Assembly (NCBI GenBank): GCA_913060685.1
Contig: CAJXVQ010000002.1
Location: 1 to 46,273 of the forward strand
Direction: 5' to 3'
Length of the DNA: 46,273 bases
DNA from: an uncultured Verrucomicrobiales bacterium
GTDB lineage: Bacteria; Verrucomicrobiota; Verrucomicrobiia; Verrucomicrobiales; Akkermansiaceae
Position numbers and translations under genes: made by a program. The notes beneath the pieces are model-generated. The model worked only from the letters and a program-made list of their open reading frames with translations, was not told the DNA's origin and did not search any database. Positions 28,529 through 38,600 of the stretch are shown here, one piece after another. Positions within the stretch are counted from its first letter, which is position 1; every line of letters begins with the position of its first letter.

Positions 28529-30889
28529 ATGATCGACCGCAATACAGATACAGCAGGAACCGCCAGCCCGCGAGGCTTCCGGCGGATCCGGACGCGCCTC
28601 GTGTTCTGGACGATCCTGGTTTCTGCGCTTTTCCAGTTGCCTCTCGCCCTTTTCGATTTCTTCGAGACGCGCAGGGTGGTGCTCGATGCCGTCCGTGCAC
28701 AGGGGCGTTCCCTCGCGACGCTCGGACGCGCTCGCATCGATGCCAGGAAAGACGCCGTCGAGCACAGCGCGAATACGTTTGCAGCATTGCTCAACGACCG
28801 CGAAAGCAGCGCGGGCCCGGCATCTCTCCTGCGCAAACTCCGTTCCTTCGTGCGATCGAATGACGACATCTTTGGCTCGACCATCGCGCTCTCGAACGAA
28901 CGATTTGCCCCATACTTCTACCGCGGTGATGACGGGGAGCTCGTTCAACAAGATCTGGACAGTGCCGACTATGACTATCGCACAAAAGATTGGTTCAAGC
29001 TCCCGATCGCGAGTCTCGAGAGCACTTGGTCGGAGCCCTACTTCGACGAGGGTGGCGGCGATGTCTTGATGACGACTTTCTCCGTCCCGTTTTTTTACGA
29101 GGGCGAGCTCAAGGGAGTCGTCACGGCCGATCTGTCTCTGGCGCACCTCGAGCAGATTGCAAGCGCCGTCGAGAACACGGAAGCGGGCTACTGTTCCATC
29201 GTTGCCCGTTCCGGAAAATTCCTCTACCATCCGGACGGTGCGCACCTGGAGGGCTCGACAATCGGTCAACTGGCACGCACCCATGACAACGCAGCACTCG
29301 CGCAGGTGAGCCGGGAACTCGCGGCGGGAAAGTCGGGCTTCGTCCAGACGAAGCACGGGCTTGTGACAGGCCGACCGGGAGTCTTGGTCTACGATTCCGA
29401 TCCTGAATCCGGCTGGTCGCTGATCGTATTTCTTGATCAACAGGACCTGCTTGCCGGGCTCACCCGTCTCACTTGGATCCGCGCCATCGTCGGGCTCATC
29501 GGTTTACTCTTGCTGATCACGATCGTCGCCATCACCGCGCATCGGATCACACGGCCGTTGCGGAAGCTGTCGGCGAGCGCCAACGAGATTGCCAGAGGTA
29601 ATCTGGATCGTCCGATACCTGAGATCGAATCCGGCGATGAGATCGGCGCGCTCGGGCAGTCGTTCTCCCGCATGCGCAGGGATCTCCGGCAGCACGTCGC
29701 AGATCTCACCGCCGCGACCGCCGCGAAGCAGAAACTTGAGAGCGAGCTCGAGGTCGCCCACCAGATTCAGCTCGCGATGGTGCCGGGGAATGGCAATGCC
29801 GAAGAGGAACAGCCGAACTTCCAGCTGGCGGCAAAACTCATCCCGGCTCGAGCAGTCGGTGGCGACTGGTATGACTATTTTCTCTCGGGTGAGGACCAGT
29901 TGGAAATTGTCATCGGGGATGTCTCCGACAAGGGCGTGCCCGCGGCAATGTTGATGTCGAAGACCGTTTCGTCCATCCGCGCTGCCGCCCGCAGCTCGCA
30001 GGCACCGGCGGCGATCCTTTCCCAGGCGAACGCAGAGTTCTCAAAGAACAACGACACCTGCATGTTCGCCACGATCTTTTATGGCATTTTGAATCTTTCG
30101 ACCGGTGAACTTGAGTGGGCGAGTGCCGGACACAACCCTCCAGTTCTGCTGAAAGCCGGCGGGGAGGCGCAGTTCCTCAAGCCCCGGACGAGCTTGCCGA
30201 TCGGGCTGTCCGCATCCAGCTGCTACGAGACCTCTACGTTGAGATTAGAGCCCGGGGATACGCTCGTGCTCTATACCGATGGCGTGACCGAAGCCTTCGA
30301 CCCTGCACAGAGGCTCTTTGGAGACGAGCGCCTGATGGAGACGGTTGGAAGCTCCATTCCGGCGGTTCCGATCGTGATCAACCAAGACATCCTCACTGCC
30401 GTTTCAGATTTTGCGAACGGGGCTGATCAATCGGATGATATTACTCTGCTCACTCTGAGGTTCGGAAATTTCAAGATGAGCAACCGTCAAACATTCACCT
30501 CCACGACCGCAGCCACGGCCGGGCTCAAGCGCGTGCGCCTGGATCTGGTTGATTTTCTCGGCGGCCATCTGAGTGACTCCCACATGATCGACAACGCTGC
30601 GACGATTACCGCCGAAGTTCTCGACAATCTGAGGGAGCACACTCCGACCGATGGTGCTTTCGCGGTTCACGCCGAGATCTGCGACGGCGGGCTTGTGCTC
30701 AAGTTCGTCGACGAGGGACCCGCATTCGATCCGCTCAAGATGCCTCCGTCGGGTATCGAGAAGGAGATTGGCGGGCATGGCCTGCAGATCGTCAGGGCGC
30801 TGGCGACGAATTTGAGCTACGAGCGCAGCGCCAGGGGGGAGAACATTTTGACCGCACAGATTTCCCCGGGCGACAATGATGGTTGTTAG
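28529..30889 (+). CDS. Sensor with Cache-HAMP-SpoIIE phosphatase and C-terminal anti-sigma-type kinase
   Basis: A 786-aa bifunctional partner-switching protein. Transmembrane helix 1 is at about 23-42, followed by an extracytoplasmic dCache-like sensor (about 60-300, with YDYRTKDWFKLP), helix 2 (about 316-337), HAMP (about 338-390) and a short coiled coil. The SpoIIE/PP2C serine phosphatase follows (about 400-645), with metal ligands in GGDWYD (D446), GDVSDKG (D464), YTDGVTE (D584) and QSDDIT (D636/D637). The last section (about 655-783) is a HATPase_c/RsbW-like kinase with the N-box EVLDNLREH (E696, N700), FVDEGPAFDP (D728) and GGHGLQIVR. It could both phosphorylate and dephosphorylate the STAS protein encoded 27 bp downstream, under control of a periplasmic signal. 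No sigma factor is nearby. Confidence 0.9.
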   Translation: MIDRNTDTAGTASPRGFRRIRTRLVFWTILVSALFQLPLALFDFFETRRVVLDAVRAQGRSLATLGRARIDARKDAVEHSANTFAALLNDRESSAGPASLLRKLRSFVRSNDDIFGSTIALSNERFAPYFYRGDDGELVQQDLDSADYDYRTKDWFKLPIASLESTWSEPYFDEGGGDVLMTTFSVPFFYEGELKGVVTADLSLAHLEQIASAVENTEAGYCSIVARSGKFLYHPDGAHLEGSTIGQLARTHDNAALAQVSRELAAGKSGFVQTKHGLVTGRPGVLVYDSDPESGWSLIVFLDQQDLLAGLTRLTWIRAIVGLIGLLLLITIVAITAHRITRPLRKLSASANEIARGNLDRPIPEIESGDEIGALGQSFSRMRRDLRQHVADLTAATAAKQKLESELEVAHQIQLAMVPGNGNAEEEQPNFQLAAKLIPARAVGGDWYDYFLSGEDQLEIVIGDVSDKGVPAAMLMSKTVSSIRAAARSSQAPAAILSQANAEFSKNNDTCMFATIFYGILNLSTGELEWASAGHNPPVLLKAGGEAQFLKPRTSLPIGLSASSCYETSTLRLEPGDTLVLYTDGVTEAFDPAQRLFGDERLMETVGSSIPAVPIVINQDILTAVSDFANGADQSDDITLLTLRFGNFKMSNRQTFTSTTAATAGLKRVRLDLVDFLGGHLSDSHMIDNAATITAEVLDNLREHTPTDGAFAVHAEICDGGLVLKFVDEGPAFDPLKMPPSGIEKEIGGHGLQIVRALATNLSYERSARGENILTAQISPGDNDGC

Positions 30890-30916
30890 ATCCAACCCGA
30901 TGCCGTAATTAGAGCC

Positions 30917-31291
30917 ATGAGCTTGGACATCTCCACTAACGCCCTCCAGACGATCGCGACCAAAGTCATTTTGAGCGGCAGCCTCGATTCCGATACCGCG
31001 CCATCGCTGGATCAGCGCTTGGATCTGATTTTGGCTGGCAAGACGAACCGCCTGGTGTTTGACATGAGCAAGCTGAATTTCGTCAGTAGCGCCGGACTGC
31101 GAGTCATTTTCAAGGCGCAGAAGAACGTTGAGGCACAGGGCGGGGAAGTGGTCATGGTCAATCTCCGCCCACAAGTGGAAAAAGTGTTCGAGATCGTCAA
31201 GCAGTTGCCCTCGTGGTCGATCTTCCAGAACGATGCCGAGATGGACGACTACCTCCAGGTGATTCAATCACGGGCTGCCGACCAATCGTGA
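30917..31291 (+). CDS. STAS-domain anti-sigma-factor antagonist
   Basis: A 124-aa single STAS domain with the hallmark segment NFVSSAGLRVIF. Ser58 aligns with the phosphorylated Ser58 of Bacillus SpoIIAA. VILSGSLDSDTA (about 17-28) and VVMVNLRPQVEKVFEIVKQL (about 78-97) also fit. It is the likely substrate of the phosphatase/kinase encoded 27 bp upstream on the same strand: unphosphorylated it would bind an anti-sigma or other partner, phosphorylated it would release it. The final target is not in this window. Confidence 0.9.
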   Translation: MSLDISTNALQTIATKVILSGSLDSDTAPSLDQRLDLILAGKTNRLVFDMSKLNFVSSAGLRVIFKAQKNVEAQGGEVVMVNLRPQVEKVFEIVKQLPSWSIFQNDAEMDDYLQVIQSRAADQS

Positions 31292-31510
31292 AAGGTCTTA
31301 TCAAATTCCCGTTGCCGACCGGTGCGGGTTCTGTTCTGGATTTTTGCAGGCAGTCGGCAGCTTGTTGCACGTGTCGTGCTGCGTGCCCAGCGCGAGAAGT
31401 TACGGCAGGAATTTGCCTTTGGGGTTGAACGCGTGAGGGGCTGTTATCTCCACCTTCGATAGCTAGAACATATTAGTAGCCGAACCCTAAAAACGTTCTA
31501 ATCTCTTCCT

Positions 31511-31984
31511 ATGCGTCAGTGGAAACAATCAACGGCAAACTTCCTTTTTCTTTTGCTCTGTCTAGCCCTGTCTTCCTGTGATGACAGCAAAACTCCGGCC
31601 AACACATCCAAAATCGACAACGGTCCGGTTGGCACGTGGAAGATCGACAGTGAGGCCACGCTCGCTGCAAACCAGGCGCAGATCTCCAGCGAGCTCGAAG
31701 CCATCCCCGCGCCACAGCAGGCGGAGGCCAGAGCCAAGCTGGAGGAAATGTTCAAAAGCGTCGAAGGAACCATGGAATTCAAGGCAGACAAGACCCTCGT
31801 CTCGACTACGGTCTTCAATGGAAACGAGATGGTGATGCAGGGCACCTGGGAGATTGATGGTGATAAGGTGACCTCGACAGCGAAGGGCCCGAACGGAGAG
31901 CAGATCTCAACTGGCACCATCGAGGACGGCCTCCTCAGTCTTTCTCCCGACCAAATCCAGTTCGTGGTGCTAAGACGAGAGTGA
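31511..31984 (+). CDS. Small lipoprotein of unknown function
   Basis: A 157-aa protein with a lipoprotein signal peptide ending LALSSCDD (Cys23). The Asp at position +2 after the cysteine would, by the enterobacterial rule, favour inner-membrane retention. The mature part has a helical charged section (about 50-85) and then a beta-rich section, MEFKADKTLVSTTVFNGNEMVMQGTWEIDGDKVTST, like lipocalin-type proteins that carry a GTW...DG pattern. A repeat-like resemblance exists between GTWKID near residue 42 and GTWEID near 116. I cannot assign a role. It stands alone. Confidence 0.75.
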   Translation: MRQWKQSTANFLFLLLCLALSSCDDSKTPANTSKIDNGPVGTWKIDSEATLAANQAQISSELEAIPAPQQAEARAKLEEMFKSVEGTMEFKADKTLVSTTVFNGNEMVMQGTWEIDGDKVTSTAKGPNGEQISTGTIEDGLLSLSPDQIQFVVLRRE

Positions 31985-32030
31985 TCTTCACCTCATGAGT
32001 CGAACAGAAGTAGGGAGCATTCGGGCTTAG

Positions 32031-33974
32031 CTACTTCTGGTCTTGTTTCTCACGCTCGACCGACTCGTTCACTGCACGGTCGAACTCATCGCGGAACACC
32101 GCATCCGCATCGGCGGCTGATGTTTTCGGATTCAGATAGGGGCGGCGCCGGGGCGTGGAATCACCCCCTTCCCAACGCAGCTTTTTGAACTTGGGAATCA
32201 CCCCTTTCCACGTTTGCTTCACCTTACCCGGGCTTTGCTTCTGCCCCGGCGTCAGGATCAGGCTGGTCGCAAAATCATAGCTGGCAAGTTCCTCGCCAGA
32301 CTCCGAGACGAACTTGTTCATGGGCAGCGAGATGGCGTGCTTACCTGCTTCGGCCAAGGCCACCAAGGCAACATAAGGCGTGGGCTTGCGGCCCGTATAG
32401 CCCCGCCAGCGATCGACATCGATCACCACCGCCAGAGTTTCGCCAGGCGCGGTTGTCGTGATCTCGAAGGCGAGCGCCGCGCCCTTTGGCCCGACGAAGG
32501 CTGGGTCGTTGATCTTGCGAGTTTCGAAATTCCAGTGCTCCCGATTGTTCGCCGCGATGATGGACCAATCCTGCCATCCACGGGCAAAGTCATCGATCAG
32601 GCGCTGACGCTTCACCGTCGCCTTCACTCCGGCGGCCTTCAATTGATTCGGATAGGCCTCACGATACTCGCTGGTGAGCGTCAGCAGTGAGCTCTCAGGG
32701 TAGCCCCGGGGCATCACAATTTTCTCGCCGGTCTCGTAAATGACGTTGGCAAAGGCGAACAAAGGCTCGCCGGGATTCATTACCGGACACTCGGCTGAAA
32801 AAACACCACCGTCACGCACGACTTCCGCCGAGCGCCAGAAACGCGCGCGGGGGTCACGATCGTAACCATAGTAGATCTCCACCCGCTCGAGTTGATGTGG
32901 CCCGGAGAGATCGGGTCGCACTGTAAAACGTGGCACGCCATTCTTCGTTTTCAAATCTAACGTCGCCTTCGCGGTCTTTGGGAAGACGAATGATTTCTTG
33001 AGGTGCGAATCGAACCAACGGATGCGCGCCATCATGTTGTTCACGGTGAAGCGGTGGTTCATGTGCGGGGTGAACGAGGTGCGACTCTGCGCCACTTCAG
33101 GGAGTGATCGAAACCCGCGGATCACAAACTCCATCGGCGAATTAAAATCGTTGGTCGCCCCGAGAAACATCACCGGGCAACGCACCAGCGGCCAGTAGTA
33201 TTGGGAATCGACCGTCTTCAAATACAGATCCCGCTCGGGGCCCTCTGCCATCCGCCTGGCCGAGCCCGGAATGCCGACGATGTCGGTGTAGAGATAACCG
33301 CTGCCTCCAACGGACGGCGAGGCCGCCTTGATTCGTGGATCGATTGCCGTCAGCACCGTCAGGCGTCCCCCCATGCTGTGCCCTTGGAGGCCGATGCGAT
33401 TTCCGTCACATTGCGGTTGCTGTTCCAGAAAAGTAATGGCCCGCCGCGCCGCCGCCGCGTAGAGAATCCATGAACTATTCCACGGGTGGGCCTGCGAGTG
33501 GATCGTTCCCTTCCCCGGTTCCACCCCATTGTGATGTTTGGGATCGAGAAACCCGGCAGGAATTCCCTGCCAGTCGGTATTCGGATCAGCCTCTTGGCCA
33601 ATGACTTTCCCGCCCCAGTTTACCGAGATCGACGCATAGCCACGCGCTGCGTAAAACTGCACCAGGTCCTTGCGGGCGCGCTGTCCGCCACCGTGCGCTT
33701 GAATGAGACCAGGCAGCCCCTTCGCTCCGTCCGGGAATGCATAGAAGGCCGCGACCCTCGTCTTCTTTCCCGCGAATGTGCCAACCACGAAACGCACGTA
33801 GCGGGTGACGATTCCGTCCGCAGATTCCTCGCGCACCACCTCGGCCTCCAGCGGCTCCGCACGCGCATCAAAGTCGGCCCAGGTTTTGGTAACAGTCCGG
33901 GGGACTTCCTGTGCAGAACTGTCGATGAGGATCAGACAGAATAAGGCGGCGAACAAAATAGTAGGTGTTCTCAT
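32031..33974 (-). CDS. Secreted acetyl-xylan-esterase-like (AXE1) hydrolase
   Basis: A 647-aa protein with a signal peptide (about 1-21). The AXE1/dienelactone-hydrolase-type catalytic domain covers about 35-330: LIQAHGGGQR (oxyanion region, about 91-99), the nucleophile elbow GLQGHSMGGRL (Ser200), GATNDFNSP (Asp276) and PHMNHRF (His307) give a full triad. The C-terminal half (about 345-647) is beta-rich, with PDLSGPHQLERVEIYYGYDRDPRARFW and a later CBM-like portion, probably a substrate-binding or structural module. It would remove acyl groups from polysaccharides or related esters outside the cell. No glycoside hydrolase or PUL gene is adjacent, so the substrate is open. The start at 33974 begins the signal peptide directly. 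Confidence 0.85.
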   Translation of the reverse strand: MRTPTILFAALFCLILIDSSAQEVPRTVTKTWADFDARAEPLEAEVVREESADGIVTRYVRFVVGTFAGKKTRVAAFYAFPDGAKGLPGLIQAHGGGQRARKDLVQFYAARGYASISVNWGGKVIGQEADPNTDWQGIPAGFLDPKHHNGVEPGKGTIHSQAHPWNSSWILYAAAARRAITFLEQQPQCDGNRIGLQGHSMGGRLTVLTAIDPRIKAASPSVGGSGYLYTDIVGIPGSARRMAEGPERDLYLKTVDSQYYWPLVRCPVMFLGATNDFNSPMEFVIRGFRSLPEVAQSRTSFTPHMNHRFTVNNMMARIRWFDSHLKKSFVFPKTAKATLDLKTKNGVPRFTVRPDLSGPHQLERVEIYYGYDRDPRARFWRSAEVVRDGGVFSAECPVMNPGEPLFAFANVIYETGEKIVMPRGYPESSLLTLTSEYREAYPNQLKAAGVKATVKRQRLIDDFARGWQDWSIIAANNREHWNFETRKINDPAFVGPKGAALAFEITTTAPGETLAVVIDVDRWRGYTGRKPTPYVALVALAEAGKHAISLPMNKFVSESGEELASYDFATSLILTPGQKQSPGKVKQTWKGVIPKFKKLRWEGGDSTPRRRPYLNPKTSAADADAVFRDEFDRAVNESVEREKQDQK

Positions 33975-34229
33975 GTGGGAAATTCTTAGGTAGCGGATTC
34001 CAATCTACGGCGAGGAAGTGTCGTCCACCAGCGTCATCGCACCCCTCGCCCTTTCTGGCAAAAGCCTCTTGAACATTCCCTCGTCGTCTTACCTTTCTTC
34101 TCCTTGTAGTTCGAAGCGATTTACAAAATGTCCAGATTCGAGCCCGGAGCGGAATCGACAACCATTCCCGTTTCCTGCATTCTCAATTCCGTGAACGTAA
34201 ACACCTTCGTGCCGACCTACTTTTAAGAC

Positions 34230-35516
34230 ATGAAAAACCAATTCAATCGCCGTCACTTTCTTCGCGGAACCGGTGCGCTCATCGCACTCCCCGCGCTGGA
34301 GTCCATCGGCTTCCGCCGCTTCGCCTCGGCGGCAACCACCGCGCCGGTCACGCCGCCCAAGCGTTCCGTCTTTCTCGGAATTGGATTCGGGGTGACCAAG
34401 GAAACCTGGTATCCCAACCAGAAAGAAACCGGGGCCGACTATCAACTCTCTCCGGGCCTCGCCCCTCTGGCACGGCACAAGTCTGACTTCACCGTGGTGC
34501 AGGGCCTTGCGAACCAATACAGCAACGAAGCACACTGGGGCAGCACGTTTTGGCTCACTGGCGCCAATCGCTTTTCTGTTCCGGGACAGAGCATGGCCAA
34601 TAGCATCTCCGTCGATCAGGTCGTGGCTCAGCGGCTGGGACAGGACACGCGCTTTTCCTCGATCCAGCTCGACAGCACCGATGGCTCGGGTCATGGCCCC
34701 GGCCTCTCGCTCGCGTGGGATCAACGCGGCAAACCGGTCTCGGGACAAACGGATCCGGTTCAGGTTTTTCACAAACTCTTTTCGGCCGACGCCCTGCCTT
34801 TGGATCAACGCCAGGCCGCCATTGCCGAAAACCGCAGCGTCCTCGATGCCGTCCTCACCGAAGCGAAACGGGTTCAGCGCGGCCTCTCCAAAACCGACAC
34901 CGACAAGCTGGACGAATATTTCCAGGGCATCCGGGATATCGAGACCCGCCTGGGCAAGGACGAAGCCTGGCTCGACGTCCCCAAATCGAAGCCTCCCATG
35001 GATGAACCCGAACCAGGTTTGAAGGGTAAGGACGAGATCGAGATCATGTATCAACTCATCGTTGCCGCGATGCAGACCGACAGCACGCGGGCCCTGACCT
35101 ACCGCATGCCGTGCCATTCGCTCTTGCAGAGTTTGGATATCTCCGTGGCGCCTCACAATATGAGTCACTACTCTCCGGGCGAGCGCATGCTGGCGTCCCA
35201 GGCCCGGGACAATGCGCACAGCGAATTGCTGGCCGGGCTGATCGACAAACTCAAGGCAACAAAAGAAGCCGACGGATCGAGCCTCTTCGATCATACCGCG
35301 CTGGCCTTTGGCTCGAACATCAGCTCCATTCACTACCTCGATAATTGCCCCACCGTACTCACCGGCGGTGGAGCCAATCTTAAGCTGGGGCAGCATCTTG
35401 TCCTACCGAAGGACACCCCGCTCTGCAACGTGTGGCTGACGATACTCAATGGAATGGGCATCGATGTCGAACGACATGGAGATAGCTCCGGAATCGTCAA
35501 AGCACTGCAGGCATGA
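34230..35516 (+). CDS. DUF1552 family secreted protein, second copy (Tat signal)
   Basis: A 428-aa protein with twin-arginine signal NRRHFLRGTGALIALPALE (about 6-24) and DUF1552 blocks LGIGFGVTKETWYP, FTVVQGLANQ, MQTDSTRALTYRMP and the C-terminal GSNISSIHYLDNCPTVLTGGGA. It is shorter and clearly diverged from the copy at 8625-10019, so it is not a recent duplicate. Unlike that copy it is followed by a DUF1592-type partner, the usual pairing. The pair is separated by 113 bp holding two hairpin repeats. The stop codon overlaps an upstream ATG of the partner's frame, but I place the partner's start at 35630. Confidence 0.9.
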   Translation: MKNQFNRRHFLRGTGALIALPALESIGFRRFASAATTAPVTPPKRSVFLGIGFGVTKETWYPNQKETGADYQLSPGLAPLARHKSDFTVVQGLANQYSNEAHWGSTFWLTGANRFSVPGQSMANSISVDQVVAQRLGQDTRFSSIQLDSTDGSGHGPGLSLAWDQRGKPVSGQTDPVQVFHKLFSADALPLDQRQAAIAENRSVLDAVLTEAKRVQRGLSKTDTDKLDEYFQGIRDIETRLGKDEAWLDVPKSKPPMDEPEPGLKGKDEIEIMYQLIVAAMQTDSTRALTYRMPCHSLLQSLDISVAPHNMSHYSPGERMLASQARDNAHSELLAGLIDKLKATKEADGSSLFDHTALAFGSNISSIHYLDNCPTVLTGGGANLKLGQHLVLPKDTPLCNVWLTILNGMGIDVERHGDSSGIVKALQA

Positions 35517-35561
35517 TGCAATTCTCCAAGGCAAGTGAGCTGAAAGCTCAAAGGCACAAAG

Positions 35562-35620
35562 CCCCGGATTTCAATCCGGGGTATAGAACCCCAACAAAAC
35601 AAGGCGTCCTGAAAGGACGC
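35562..35620. repeat. Two palindromic repeat hairpins between DUF1552 and DUF1592 genes
   Basis: Hairpin 1 is CCCCGGAT - TTCA - ATCCGGGG (35562-35581, 8-bp perfect stem). Hairpin 2 is GCGTCCT - GAA - AGGACGC (35604-35620, 7-bp perfect stem). Such short GC-rich palindromes in tandem are typical of dispersed intergenic REP-like elements in these phyla. Both lie in the open upstream extension of the next gene and are the reason I reject the earlier start at 35513. Confidence 0.65.
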
Positions 35621-35629
35621 AGGCATGCG

Positions 35630-38600
35630 ATGAATCTCTTCGCCCTCACTTTCCTCCACCTATCTCTGACACCCTGCCTGATCGCAGAACGCACCCCAAC
35701 CTTTCCTGAAAAACACGCTCCCTTCATCAAGAAGTATTGCTTCGAATGCCACGATGCCTTTAGCGAAGAAGGCAAGGTAAACCTCGAGGATCTTCCTTAT
35801 CAAATTACGAACATCAAAGATGCCGAGCTGTGGCAGAAAGTCCTCAATGCGATGAACTCCGGCGAGATGCCTCCGGAGGACGAACCGCAGCCAAAGAACG
35901 AAGAAAAAGCCGACTTTCTTCATGACCTCGCCAACACCATGGTCGCGGCACGCAAATCGCTTTCCGACTCGGGCGGCGAAATTTCAATGCGCCGCCTCAA
36001 CCGCCGGGAATACCGGAATACCATCGAGCAACTCATCGGCGTTAAGGTCGATACCTCCTCCCTGCCATCCGATGGCGGCTCCGGAACATTTGATACGGTC
36101 GGTGCCTCCCAATTCATCTCCAGCGATCAGATTGAGCAGTATCTCAAACTCGGTCGCAGCGCGATTGACGAATTGTTCGAACGGCAGGCTGCCCTGACCC
36201 AGGAGTCGCGAGTCTTCCGAGTCGAACCGGAAAAGACGGTCAACGTCCAGAGCCTCAAGAAAATGGCGAAGATGGAGGAAACCAACAAACGCTATCTGCT
36301 CTGGAAGGCCGAAGTGGATAAAGCGGCCCTCGACCCGGAAAACAAAAAAGTCATGGACGAGCTTCGTAAGAAGTTCCCCGGACTCGATGACAGATGGCGC
36401 CTCCGGCTCTACCAGAATGCCGACCTTCTGAAGAAAGGACCCGATGCCAAAAAATTCGGTTTCCGGGATGCCAATGCCGCCTCGTTTTCCAATCAGGGTG
36501 GATACGGAAGATCTTACGCCTACATCAAGCACTACGCCGGACTGCCTCACAGCGACCGGGGCACTTACCTGAAGCTGGCCTGGGAAATCCAACGCATCGA
36601 CCTCACTCCCAAGCCGAAGGATCTTCCCCCGGGAACTTACAAACTGAGAATTCGAGCGGGAACGGTGGAAGGTTCCCCGGCCTCCCGACACTTCATCGAG
36701 GTCGGCCATCCGCAACGGGTGAATCAGGTGCCTGCCGGCTTCGCCAGCCTTCCGCTCAGCAGTCATCAGGTCACCGGCACCATCGAAAACCCAGAGATCA
36801 TTGAGACGACCGTCGAGGTCGGCGCCAATACCCCACGCGAGTTTGCCATCCAGGAGCGACGCCCGACCGATAGAAAAAGTGTTCGTGATACCTTCAACCG
36901 AGGCAAAAGAGAGAACGGCTACGGACTTCCTCCCGCGATCTGGGTTGATTGGGTCGAGTTGGAAGGTCCCATCGCCGCCGCGCCAAGCACCTGGAAACAG
37001 CGACGCGAAGTCGAAGAGCATGCCAATCGTAAAGTCGGCGGCACTTACAACGGCTACTTCAAAGGAGGCAATGAACAGGCCAAGGCCTTCTTGAAAACCG
37101 GTCAGCCGAAAAAAGGCATCGTGGACGAGAAGGAAGCGAAATTCCGCATCAAGCAATTTGAGGAGCACGGCCCGAGCTACCGCCGTTACCTCAACAACCC
37201 GCTCACACAGACCGGCTCTTTCCTGACGATCTCGGAGGTCAATAAGAATGAGTTGATCGCGCTGCCTCCGGAGCACCCATCCGGCTGGCTAAAAACAAAG
37301 CACGCGGTCGAGACGCTTCCGCCCGGCGACTACAAATTGCGCTTCCGGATCGGCGCTGTTGAAGGCACGCCAACGGAACGACATTTTGTCGATCTTGGCG
37401 CTTCTCCCGATAAGAACCAATTTACGCATCTGAAGACCTTTCAAGTGACGGGGTCAACCGACGCCCCCCAGACTCTCGAACTCCCGATCACTCTCACCAA
37501 GGACGGCCCCCGCAAATTCGCTCTCCGCGAGAAGCGTGACCCGAAGAACGACAACAAGCGCTATCAGACCGCCCGAAAAGAAACCGGCCTGGGCCCGGAT
37601 CCCGCGCTGTGGATCGACTGGGTCGAGTGGGAAGGTCCGCTGAATTCATCCGATGGCGCTTCCAACAAGCTGGACTGGTTGGTCAGCAGCGAAGCCGACC
37701 CGAACGAGTCGTCGCGAGCCCGAAAGATCTTCGAACAATTTGCGATCATGGCTTTCCGGGGAGCTCGTCCCGATCGCGACTTTATCGATCGCTTGTCAGT
37801 CATTTTTGAATCCCGTCGCGCCAAGGGGGATCCCTTTGATCTCGCGATTCGATTGCCCCTCAGCGTCATTCTCGCCTCGCCCGGATTTCTTTACCTCAAT
37901 GAGCCCGCCGGTGAATCCGAACACCGGACACTCACTGATCGCGAACTGGCGGTTCGTCTTTCCTATTTCCTCTGGAGTGCCCCGCCTGATCAGGAACTGC
38001 TCGCCTTGGCGGAACAGAAGGAACTGAGCCAAGCGGATATTCTTCGCCAACAAGTTGATCGTCTCATTGCCGATCCCCGCTCCGACGAATTCGTCTCCGG
38101 CTTCGTGCATCAATGGCTCGACATGGAGCGGCTCGACTTCTTCCAGTTCGACGTCTCCCTGCATCGCGAGTTTGACGAGAGCACCCGCTCCGCCGCCCGC
38201 GAGGAGGTCTATCAATCATTCGCCCACCTCCTTCGCGATTCCAAAGAAGGCCGGATGGGCAAACTCCTTAAAAGCGACTACGTCTTCATCAACGGCCTGC
38301 TCGCGACCTACTACGACATCGATGGGGTGACCGGCGACGAGTTTCGCAAAGTGTCCCTCCCAGCCGATTCCCCACGCGGGGGCCTCTTGGGCATGGCTGC
38401 GATCCACGCCATGGGCAGCGACGGCGTCGAAAGCAGTCCGGTCGAACGCGGTGCCTGGGTCCTTCGTCACCTCCTTCACGATCCGCCACCACCGGCGCCC
38501 CCGAACGTGCCTCAGATCTCGCGCCTCGCCGACAAACCACTCACCACACGCGAGCGTCTCGCCGCCCACATGGAAGAAGCCCAGTGCGCCAGCTGCCACC

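Noticed and set aside
35513-35629. N-terminal extension of the DUF1592 gene overlapping the DUF1552 stop
   Set aside because: The extension encodes the two hairpin repeats and precedes a good signal peptide at 35630.
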